From positions 23,326,942-23,390,941 of the forward strand of contig JAJEKV010000002.1 of NCBI GenBank assembly GCA_021234155.1: a stretch of DNA of 64,000 bases, read 5' to 3'. The notes below the pieces were generated by a model, which was not told where the DNA came from, did no database searches, and saw nothing but the letters and a program-made list of their open reading frames with translations. This document shows positions 44,801 to 54,356 of the stretch, in pieces. The translations under genes and the position numbers were made by a program. How positions within the stretch are numbered: position 1 is the first letter of the stretch; each line of letters starts with the position of its first letter. Source of the DNA: Isoetes taiwanensis (taxonomy: Eukaryota; Streptophyta; Lycopodiopsida; Isoetales; Isoetaceae).

Positions 44801-45128
44801 TAAAGAAGAGGATGGATCCGAATAATATCATGTTTGCCGGAGCTTGACAATTTCTACTTCAAAATTGAACTTCGATTTTGCCCACGTTATAGGTTATATA
44901 TTATTTGTGAGTGAATGTTATCTATAACCTACACCTTGGAGAGCATACTACATTGCTTGCATCTTGGAGAGCATACTACATTGCTTGCGAAAAAAAAAAC
45001 AAGGAAGATGAAGGAAAGAGATCGTGTCGTGCTTCTGCGATCTAGAAGAGAATGAAAATTTAAATCTCGAATAGAATAAAAGTGACTGCAATGCATTTAG
45101 CCTCTTTGTTAACATCAGGGAGGGCATA

Positions 45129-46970
45129 ATGATGGATGTGTCTTGGCTTAGAAAATTCTCACAGTTCGTTTCCAACGGGAAGATTGTTGATGGGCTGAAT
45201 CAGAATGAGTTACCAAGAAAACCAATCTTTAGGGTCTTCACTCTTATTTTTCTCGTTGTGGGGGCGTTCTTTACCCTACCTTCGATCTCGAGTTTAAGCG
45301 GCCAGAAAACATCCTTCGCCAGAGTGGCCAGAAAGGTATGCAGATCAGAAGTAGCTTAAGATTTCCAGATAACTCTTTACGCCTTATTTTCCTAAAAGTT
45401 TTAGAGTTAAATCTGTTTAGCTTTGCACTACGAAAAACTTGAGACTCAGGCCCTCCATTGCTTCCCGAAAACATATGTGGGTCTGCCATTTCAAACACAA
45501 TCTCATTTATCTATGGACTGCCCTTTTTTGCAGCCTATACTGATCTGTATCTTGACGGTCTTCTTACCGATCATCCCGAAGGGGATCGTTGTCAGAGCAG
45601 ATTTGAAGCACAGAGGTATCGTCAAGCTTCCAAATATAAGCCCTCAAAATATTTAATATCCCGACTAAGGGAATATGAAGCTCGTCATAAAAGATGTGCA
45701 GAAGAGGCAAAAAATTTCAATGAGTCATGGTTATCCGAAGCAACCTTAGAAAATGTTACAACAGATTGTAAGTTTGTTGTTTGGATTGCATACAGTGGTC
45801 TTGGAAATAAGATGATCACTTTGGTAGCTGCATTTTTATATGCACTTCTGACAGATAGAGTACCTTTGGTGGATAAAGGCACTGATATGAATGATCTTTT
45901 CTGTGAGCCCTTTCCTGGGACATCCTGGCTTCTACCTCCAAATTTTCCTCACCAGTGGCTGGAGGGCCTGAATGAAGCCTCTCCTTACAAGTTTGGCCAT
46001 ATAATTGACAGGGCTGGAAAAGGGAAATGTGTAATGAATGTTAGTGACATCAAACTTACTTCTGCTATGTCTTATATTCATGTTACACATACCTCTATTG
46101 AGCAGGATTTTAGATTCTTCTGTGCGGAGGAGCAGAAAATACTAAAAGACACGTCTTGGCTGTTTATAAGATCAAATAACTACTATGTCCCAAGCCTGTA
46201 TTTCATACCATCATTTGAAGTAGACCTGGAGAAACTCTTTCCTGACAGAGCAATATTTCATCACCTAGGGCGGTATCTTTTCCATCCCTCTAATGCAGTC
46301 TGGGGTTTGATTACTAGGTTCTATAATACATATCTAGGGGGTGCTTGAAAATTGGTTGGACTTAAGATACAAAGATTTGATTTTAAAGCTAAGGAGTCCA
46401 AGTACTTCCCAGATCAAGTGATAAATGTGCTCTAGAGAAAGGATTGCTTCCTCCATTAGATTACAATGAAAGCAGCGACTCAAATCGCTATGGTATTACT
46501 TCTAAACAACCAACCTCTGTATTAGTGACCTCTTTACTTGAAAACTACTATGAAACTTTAAAAGACATGTATGTAAAACACCCTACAGTTGATGGCAGTA
46601 TTGTGAGACTATTTTTACCAAGTCATGAACATCGGCAACAAACTGACAAGGCTGATCATAATAGAAAGGCACTCATGGAAATTTTCTTGCTTTCCTTCTG
46701 TGATACATTAATTACTAGTCTACATTTGGCTATTCTGCACAGGGATTGGCTGGCATGAAACCATTTGTATTGACCTGGAGTACTGATGGCCATGTCCCTG
46801 AACCTGCATGTTCAAAAGATTTCTCAATAGACTCATGTTTCCATGCAGCTCCTCTTTACAACTGTGATTGTCAGGGCGGACGAGATCCTGGTACAATACT
46901 TAAATATATAAAACACTGCAAAGATATTGGGTTGGGGATTAAACTAGAAGAAAATGTTTCAGAAAGTTAG
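45129..46970 (+). pseudogene. GT37 xyloglucan-type fucosyltransferase, copy B, frameshifted
   Basis: Exon 1 (45,129-45,335) keeps the start ('MMDVSWLRKFSQF') and a type II signal anchor ('FTLIFLVVGAFFTLPSI') that copy A lacks. A 10-base deletion after 'SLSGQ' shifts its last codons, so the intron phase no longer matches exon 2 (45,534 on). Exon 2 has a TGA at 46,346-46,348 where copy A has GGA, a one-base deletion near 46,423 and a 7-base deletion near 46,718. The C-terminus is kept to 'LGIKLEENVSES' and the TAG at 46,968, resembling the end of known plant FUTs. So B keeps both termini and A keeps the middle. Confidence 0.85.
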
Positions 46971-48000
46971 CACTCTCTAGAATTCAATTATGAATTCTGT
47001 GGGCAAGTCTTGGTCTAGGGGAGGTGTACCTATAGTGAAACATTTAAGAACTACAGAACAGGAAATGTGGGAAATAAAACAGTTTTGTCAAATAAATTGC
47101 ATAGCTTAAAAGTTCTTGGTTTGGGGTATTATATGTATATTTTTTTTGAAAAAAACTTTTTGGGTACATATAGCCCATTTTCAATCTTCCCAGGGCCTAT
47201 TTATTAATACTATTAATAAATAGGCCCATGCAGGGATCGCTCAAATACCATATTGTGCATCAAAATTAAACCCACTTTTTATACCCACAATTGGATCCAT
47301 TTTTTCCATCCACTCTGTTCAATGGTTTAGATTGAGACAATAACTTTGTGTTATCCACTATTGGAAAATCTGATCCGCGTGGAATATGGTGCACTATTGG
47401 TGACCCTTCTCTTCTACATAAAATAGTAATGTCAATATAAAAGGGGCCCATGGTTATACAGGTCAACTAAAAGATTAATCAAAAAGTGAGGCGGGGTCTT
47501 CATTAAAGAAACAGTATAATAAAAATATCTAGTAGATCCAACTTTGTGCATATGTTTATTGATATCTTCATGAGATTTTGAATATTTATATGTCTATAGG
47601 TTGTGCATAGCTCTGTGTCCATATGGACTGTCCTAACATTAGAACATGCACATCAATTTGCAAAAAACTTATTCTTGTTTGAAGGAGGTGATTCATTTCT
47701 TTGAGAATTTCTTGGTCATGGGTCTTGTGTGTACCAACTTTTACCATACACAATATAGATCGTGAGTGCTGTAATCTTGTAGGGAACATGGTATGTTACT
47801 GATAAATCCATATTCTAGTGCATTATTGATCTTTGAAGAATGTCATATGGCATGAAAACTGGTATTTAACAAGTCAATCAATAATTCATAGTGGGAACAA
47901 TCCATCGCTCCCACATTTTTGGGGTTAACCATTCTCGCATCCCCACATAATATAAAAGAAAGAAACTTGAATATGGAAATAATTCAAAATCACTTTCCAT
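46971..48000. other. 3' flank of fucosyltransferase copy B
   Basis: Shared with copy A flank 29,293-30,310; no coding region recognised. Confidence 0.5.
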
Positions 48001-48007
48001 ATATAAG

Positions 48008-48094
48008 AATGTTAACTTCCTTTGCATTTTGGCAGGAGAGACTGCACCGCGGAAGTGCAATTGACGCTGCCTGAATGCAAGGAAAGTTAACATT
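48008..48094. repeat. 87-nt imperfect foldback
   Basis: 48,008-48,035 pairs with 48,067-48,094 (28 bases, about four mismatches) around a 31-base loop. Present only in copy B. Confidence 0.7.
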
Positions 48095-48100
48095 TTTGTA

Positions 48101-48333
48101 ACATGAAAAAAAAGTTACGATGCATTCTGCCTGCTGAATGTCATGTAAACGGTGAGAATGTCGTAAACGAGTTGAATGTTAGGTAAAAGAGGCAGCACAT
48201 GATGTAAATAAGACTGAATGTGAGTAAAAAAAAATCAACAAAACGGCCTTAACATTCCTGGTAAAGAATTTCTGCCACATGTCGAGGCACCATTGGAGGA
48301 AAGGGCAGGATGCATCGTAACTTGTTTTTACGT
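48101..48333. mobile_element. MITE with about 30-bp terminal inverted repeats (member 1)
   Basis: Left arm 48,101-48,131 pairs with right arm 48,304-48,333, including 'aagttacgatgcattctgcc'. It is absent from copy A. The arms are related to those of the element at 49,812-50,098 (shared '...ttctgc' inner part and 'tttttacgt' outer end). It is 233 bases with no coding capacity. No target duplication was identified. Confidence 0.7.
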
Positions 48334-48352
48334 GTTTAGGACGATGGTTTGG

Positions 48353-48450
48353 TGTAGACAAGAATGTTCATTTATTAGATCTTCATGGGATTGAAATAGT
48401 GCCAACACGGGAGCACGGAGGCACTATTGATAATCTAGAAATGTCTTGTA
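48353..48450. repeat. About 95-nt foldback repeat, member 2
   Basis: The copy B counterpart of 30,338-30,435. Confidence 0.6.
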
Positions 48451-49721
48451 AATAGACTTTTTTATATCATGGAGAACAGTTACAAACCATTCTGTAGCCA
48501 TGTGTCAGATAGCTAATTATTGGAGCCAAGAATGCCAGCTAGGATATTAGTAAGAAATAAGAATGTTACTAAAATGAGATCTGTTGTTTATTTTGGTTTT
48601 GAAACTCCTCCACATGGTGCTATCCCAATGGAAGCCAGGACATAATGCTTTATAACCGATCTTTACTTCAATTTGAAAGGTATGAAAGTTGAGTGCACAA
48701 TTATTATATGCTACATATAAGAGTTAATAAATTTTCTTATTAAAGCACCATGAAAGGTATGGAAATTGAGTGCAAAATAACTATATGTTACGTACAAGAG
48801 TTAATAAATTTTTTTATTAAAGCACAATGTCGTAGAAAAAGTTGTTTTAGATGAGGCAACTGAAGGACCACAAATACTTTTGGATTATTCCATTTATTAC
48901 TTTTCCTCAGTAGATAACTATTGTCTACAACCATATATGGACAACACATTGCATCAGAGAAGAGATATTCCTACGAAGGAGGTTGGAGGATTAAAACCTC
49001 CAGATTTGTCAAAACCTCTAGCCAGAGCAAAAATAATTGACCTCCATATCATCTTGTTAGATTACTAGACAAAGATGAAGATTTTACAGTATTGGACTGA
49101 ACCTGTACTTGCTTCCCACAAAATCATGAAAATCATTAGTAAACACCAAGCATAAGTAATTAGTAGTTTTAAATTCTATTACTGGACATTTATACCTAAT
49201 ATCTAGCATAATAACGTGATGTTACTTTTGCGTTTCTATATGTTTTTTTATATGGTTTACCAATTTTGTCGATGTATTCGAGTGGATGTGCCGAATAGTA
49301 CTTCTAGAGTGCGCCATTTCTTAGCCGATCGTTTTAGAGAAGACGGCAAATCTTATGGTTGTGATTTTTTTGTCTCCCTCCCCTCCCCCCTTTTGTGCAT
49401 GCAAGCTTGAGGTTACCAAGTTTAGGGTTCGTTGACTATTGCTAGAATTGTCAGAAACCGAATTTATTTTGCCCGTGAACAAAGGTCTGGTACTATGATC
49501 CAGCCAGATTGCTTTAAAACTATGGTAGAAAGGATGCATTGTAGATAAGCATGGACGTAATAGATCAGCCATCAGAGAGAACATATGAAAAGCTTTTGAA
49601 AATTCGACAGTCCTCCCCTTTTTTTTGTGTGGCATGGAAACCGGTGGAAGAAGAGCGGACTGATTTCTGGTGCAATTTCAGGATCTTCAGAAAGAGGTGC
49701 ATTGTGGGTAAGTCCTATTGT

Positions 49722-49811
49722 TGTATACAAGAATGTCTGTTTACCAGACATTCTGGTGTGGAAGCAATGCCGACGTGCGTCAGCGCGGAGGCATTGCTGA
49801 CACGCCTTGTA
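49722..49811. repeat. About 90-nt foldback repeat, member 3
   Basis: 'tgtatacaagaatgtctg' at the left, 'cacgccttgta' at the right, inner inverted pairs 'agaatgtct'/'agacattct' and 'gcaatgcc'/'ggcattgc'. A diverged relative of members 1 and 2. Confidence 0.55.
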
Positions 49812-50098
49812 ACGTGGAAACCGGTTATGTTACATTCTGCGGCAAAAAAATCTTCCAAATGCTGCTAGATCTTCAAAATCTGTGTAGAATCGGTAGAAAA
49901 TGCCTCGAATCGATAGAATCAGTGGCTAAAATGGCTCGAAATCATCCCCGGAACCACCTAAAGAGTCGCTGGAGAAGGTCATAGACCAAAACCCTACAGC
50001 GAAGAAAAAAGAGTTTACATTCAGGGTTTAAAACCATGACACGCGGCACAGTGCGATTGGATCCCAGGGGCAGAATGTAACATAACCGGTTTTTACGT
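49812..50098. mobile_element. MITE with 29-bp terminal inverted repeats (member 2)
   Basis: 49,812-49,840 and 50,070-50,098 are reverse complements with two mismatches ('aaaccggttatgttacattc' side). It is 287 bases with no gene, absent from copy A, and abuts foldback repeat member 3. Related to the MITE at 48,101-48,333. Confidence 0.75.
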
Positions 50099-50708
50099 CC
50101 ACAGAGATTATACCAGTGCATAAGAGCTTTCTAATAGTTCTTACGGAATTGAATGTGGATCAGTTTAAAGAATTACACCTCTGATATTTTCCTCCCTTCA
50201 CGAAAAAGGATTCCATCTTTGTCGGTTGTGCTAGTTCTGTACTACTATGTCCTTCTAGACAAAATAATGTGCAATGATCTAGGCATAGCTTAAATTGAGT
50301 ACAATGATTTAAGCAGAGCTTTGAGTGTATTGATGCTAGATACAGTTAATCTTACTACAGCTGACACTGCATGAACAATTAGGCGAAATGTTATGGTTTC
50401 TTAGCCAATTCAAAAGGTCCAAGTTAAGTTGTGCATATCATGGTTTTTCCTAAGATGTTCTAGACAATTGTCTTATGCTATATAAGTACTAGTGAGATGA
50501 GCGTCCACTGGGGCAATCCTATATGTTCTCGACAGTCTAATGAGCCTAACGACTGTGTGGACACATAATGTTGTTTTGCAGAGGTGCTTTAGCATCATGA
50601 GCTCTTAAATAAAAAAGTTGACTAGCTTGCTCTTCAAAAAGAAGGAGAAAACCGTTGCATTCATTGGACACAAGTAAACATGATGGCACAAATACCATTT
50701 GGTATTGT

Positions 50709-52404
50709 TTTTTCTTTTTCTGAAGGATGAAAAATAAAATATGATTACATTTAGAATGCTAAGGAAGGTGGAGATAACCCCAAACCTCATCCTTAATTTG
50801 GTGATGCCATGTGACAATCTTTTTAATCCGGAATGGAAGTTGGGGTTCAAAAATGAACGAAATCGAAAAATGAGTGATCCAACAAAAGACAAAAAGGACA
50901 AAAAGTTAGACGACCCAACTTCCATTTTGTTGGGGAATGCCATAGGGGACCCCCTTTCCAGTTTGGAAGGGGAGCCCCCAACCGACGTTAGATGTAGTCG
51001 AGAAGTCAAATACTGGCCGTGTAGACGAGATTTAATCTCGTAGTAAAGACCTGTAGTAGAAGTGCATTTGCCTCTGAAATCCACTTTGCATCTGTGCTTC
51101 CAAATCACCCAGCAGACTAAAGCCTTATAAATATAAAAGTCTACTTACAACATGACCAGCTTTGAGGAAACAGGTCAAGAAGGATTTCATGGCTTGCAAG
51201 GCGGGTACGGAACGATGTGCGAACGACTTTCCAAATGGGGGAGAGGTGATCATTAGACAAAGGGCGGCTTAATAAAGTAGACAAAGGGGGCTGACATTAA
51301 CCCTGAGCGCCCTGTGCATCACTTGCCAGAGTAGAACAAACTACTTTGGGGGGAATGTTCTTATCACAGATCCTGGACCAAACCAGCTGGTGAGCGGCAT
51401 CTGGAACTACCCATTGCCAATGAGGCGAAGGAGACAAGGGAGGCTGCGCTCCAAGATGTTTATAGAAGTTCTTAACAAAGTTCTTACCCCAAGATATATC
51501 AACTGTAAATTCCCATATGGATTCAATACCAAGATTGGACCGCGACGAGATATTCTTAGCTATCAATTCCCATGTAAAATAGTCTACCAAGTCAAATTGT
51601 AGGTGTCCTTGAAGTTTTGCCAAGAGCGGAGCCTAACTCGAAGTGCCGGGCCTAAAGATCAGTCAGTTATACCCAAAGAGAGCCATCTACACTGGATCTT
51701 AAAATATATAGAACCGGAGGGGGTTTAGCAAAGCTAGGTGGAGGTACCCAAATATAACGTGAGGAAGACTGGGGCCAATTTGAATGATGTAAATGGACTA
51801 AAGAATTCACAGCTTTCTATGACTTCAGCACCCCACAAAGAAAGGAGATGCATGGGGAGACGACTTAAAGGAAAAGAACAATGCCCATGGTAGGCATGGG
51901 GTGAGTGCCACTTTCCCAAATGCACAGGAGTGCTTTATGGCATGAACAAGCAAACGCATCCCACATACAAATGTGAGATGTTCTAACAAGATCCCCTTAC
52001 TGAGTAGAGGTAAATCCATCATAAACCACCATCTCTTTTGATTGTATGCATTTCTTCCAAACAAATAACACTGCTTCTATTTCATTGCCACCCCAGACGA
52101 AGTTACAAACTAGACAAGGATCTCCTTAAATTTAGAAGGTGGGGCCAGCAAGGCTGACACAACATATACATAGGTATTATTCAGGACTGATTTAGCTACT
52201 TGCACCAATCCAACCTATGACAATTTAGCACCTCTCCATCACAGCAATTGCTTTTGCAAACCCAAAATGACCTAGTCCCAAGATTGTGTGATGGAAATGC
52301 CAATGCCAAAAGGAAACCCAGGAAGAGGAGCCATAGTCCCAGAGCACTAATTAGAAAGTCGGGCCCAAAATATAAGGTGATGAAGAATGGAACTAATTTG
52401 AAGG
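50709..52404 (-). pseudogene. L1-type LINE ORF2 C-terminal relic, copies B and B'
   Basis: 50,709-52,130 matches copy A 42,088-43,110 but is better preserved: 'WQWVVPDAAHQLVWSRI', 'LVDYFTWELIAKNISSRSNL' and near the 3' end 'MIWKHRCKVDFRG', a typical LINE tail. About 220 bases at 50,800-51,022 are inserted relative to copy A. From about 52,180 on comes further relic sequence that is repeated at 58,860-59,165. LINE 2 inserted at 52,404. Many stops. Confidence 0.65.
52391..52404. repeat. Target-site duplication of LINE 2, left copy
   Basis: 'aactaatttgaagg' is repeated at 58,472-58,485 after the poly-A tail. Confidence 0.85.
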
Positions 52405-52493
52405 GTAGCCTTTCCACTCCAAAAAAAGATGAGCGGCAGCGGCTAGGGTTAGGGCGGCCGCCACGGCTGTCCCCGTTACGTGCAGAGCAGAAC

Positions 52494-53453
52494 ATGTGCT
52501 CTCGTGGTTTTGCTTCCCATGGCCTGGCAGATGCAATGACGGTCGGGCTTTTGCTTCCATTCTGTGTTAAAGAATGGAGTTTCCTAGACAGGTTTTTCTT
52601 TTGGAAGATTAGATCAGAAGTAGTTGAAGGTGGTAGCAACAGGAACCTGGATGATGACGATGCTGGCCATAAACTATCTGAGCACGGAGGGTTAGGGCGA
52701 CCCCATGTAGTTGCACATCAGAATATTTGCAGTTGTGAACTAATGTCCTGTGGCCTGATTGATGCAGCCACAGTGGAACTGTTGTTTCCATTCCGTATGA
52801 AACAATGGAGTTCCTTTGAAAGGTTTCTCTGGAGACCGTTCCTGGCACTTGCAAAACAGGGTATGTGCATTTACGAAGTTCTCTCAAATGGTCTGGTAAA
52901 TGCAGCCTTGAATCCTTGGGGTAAATGGATAACCTGGAGCAGGCTTTACGTCAAGATGTCTGATTATATCCTACCTGGTTTTGGGATGAAGATTGCGGAG
53001 CCTGGAAAATATGATAAGCAGGATATTAAACCTATGGTTTATGTGGTGGAAACCTTATTTCTTATAAGCGGTCAGTACTTTGCTTGCAGTTACTTTTGTT
53101 TGTCTCCATTCTATAGATCCTATAAACAGTTGAAATATGTTTTAAAATCAATGGCTAGTCCTAATGCAATTTGGCGAAGCACTGTCCTTTGGTATTTTGA
53201 AGTCAGATGTTTGCTTGTTGCTCGAACCGGGCCAGACCAAATGGAAAGGCTTGGAAAGGTTTTGCAAGTGGGCTATCTTCTAGCTTCTTTGTCACGGGCC
53301 AATCAATTGATGGCACCTCTACGAAGAAGTGGTGGAATAGGACCTGTAGGTGGACAGATTAGACTGTGGGAAGTATCTCGAAATAATGCTAAGTTCGTGA
53401 ATTTAGATTTGGATAGGCTTCGGTGTTGGACTGTGTCGGACTTGTGGATATAA
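52494..53453 (+). CDS. LINE 2 ORF1-position protein with three repeated modules, unrecognised
   Basis: An open frame runs from inside the element (first Met at about 52,494) to the TAA at 53,453. It occupies the ORF1 position but has no DUF4283-like segment, zinc knuckle or coiled coil that I can see. A module recurs: 'MCSRGFASHGLADA' (52,494), 'ICSCELMSCGLIDA' (52,720) and 'MCIYEVLSNGLVNA' (52,862), the first two followed by 'FPF-M-K-W-S-F-RF'-like residues and the third by 'WGKWITW'. The remainder is Leu/aromatic-rich. A nucleotide-level comparison shows the modules are true repeats. The function is unknown. The frame is also open upstream into the target DNA, which is fortuitous. Confidence 0.5.
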   Translation: MCSRGFASHGLADAMTVGLLLPFCVKEWSFLDRFFFWKIRSEVVEGGSNRNLDDDDAGHKLSEHGGLGRPHVVAHQNICSCELMSCGLIDAATVELLFPFRMKQWSSFERFLWRPFLALAKQGMCIYEVLSNGLVNAALNPWGKWITWSRLYVKMSDYILPGFGMKIAEPGKYDKQDIKPMVYVVETLFLISGQYFACSYFCLSPFYRSYKQLKYVLKSMASPNAIWRSTVLWYFEVRCLLVARTGPDQMERLGKVLQVGYLLASLSRANQLMAPLRRSGGIGPVGGQIRLWEVSRNNAKFVNLDLDRLRCWTVSDLWI

Positions 53454-54356
53454 GTTTGAACATGGATCGATCGCTTGGTATTTGGTTTAATAGTAACAAG
53501 GGATTACAACTCTACGTGTAATGGCTTTGAGCCCGGTGTTAGCCCATTTGTCTTATGGGCCTGTCTTTCGTTGAATATCGGTCCATTTTCCGGTGAGGTC
53601 GGTTGCATTGTTTTGAGCCTAATAGTTGCTCAATATGTACTAGGCTGTTATTGTATTTTCTTTGTCAAATCTCTCATGAACTCTGAGAATATATAACATT
53701 ACATGTGTTTATGATGTTGTCTTAAGATGGGAATTTAAGACACGAATCGTTATCCATTTCAAAAACAGATGATCTATGATAGATATAATTTGATTGCATT
53801 TAAGAGTTTTGGCTATGGGCTCTGGCATTGGGCTCTGGGCAGTGGGAATTGCATGGCAATGGGGGGAATTGTATGGGAATTCTTGCTGGGGAAAATGCTC
53901 TCTCGAACTGCTGTAATAACATGGGTCTAACCGTGATAACCTCTCGTGATCCTCTTATAAGTACTGGGGGTCCCAAATGGGGGTGTGAGTATGGACATAG
54001 CTATGGTAATAACATGGGTCCAACCATGATAACCTCTGCATCCTTTTATAAGTGCAGGGTCCCAAATGGGGGGCGTGGATATGGACATAGCTATGGGGCT
54101 GGGGGACAGGCATGGAAGTTTGAGGGGGGGATAAGCTCTGGCTCAACTAGTAACAGAAATAAGGGTTCAATTATTACAACCTTTGCATTTTCTTATAAGA
54201 TCACACGGTCTCAATTGGGGTATGTAGGATCTCAATTATGTTATGTGGGTATGGACAAAGCTGTGAGATGGGAGTACACAACTGGAGGGGTTTGGGTATC
54301 CCAAAAATGATAAGGGGTACGTAATAGGGGATGATGCTACTCAAATAGAAAAATCA
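53454..54356 (+). repeat. LINE 2 inter-ORF region with about 93-bp tandem repeats
   Basis: From about 53,914, blocks containing 'aataacatgggtc', 'ataacctct', 'ttataagt' and 'ggacatagctatgg' repeat at 54,007 and, degenerately, at about 54,153. A 160-residue Gly-rich frame (53,828-54,310) spans them; it may be a second part of ORF1 or mere repeat translation. Confidence 0.6.

Larger units (their letters stand above)
48995..50708. other. Copy B shared flank, no gene recognised
   Basis: Collinear with 40,746-42,087 except for the insertion at about 49,731-50,125. The junction 'ggattaaaacctcc' at 48,988-49,001 is the empty site of the 9.76-kb insertion. Confidence 0.6.
44845..52130 (+). repeat. 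Tandem segmental duplication, copy B
   Basis: Collinear with copy A (25,695-43,110 minus its insertions). Copy B has its own insertions at about 48,001-48,335, about 49,731-50,125 and about 50,800-51,022. A duplicated 25-base unit occurs at 44,940-44,990. Confidence 0.85.

Noticed and set aside
52248-52404. N-terminal extension of the LINE 2 ORF1 frame
   Set aside because: This part lies outside LINE 2, before its target duplication, in the old LINE relic; the shared frame is chance.
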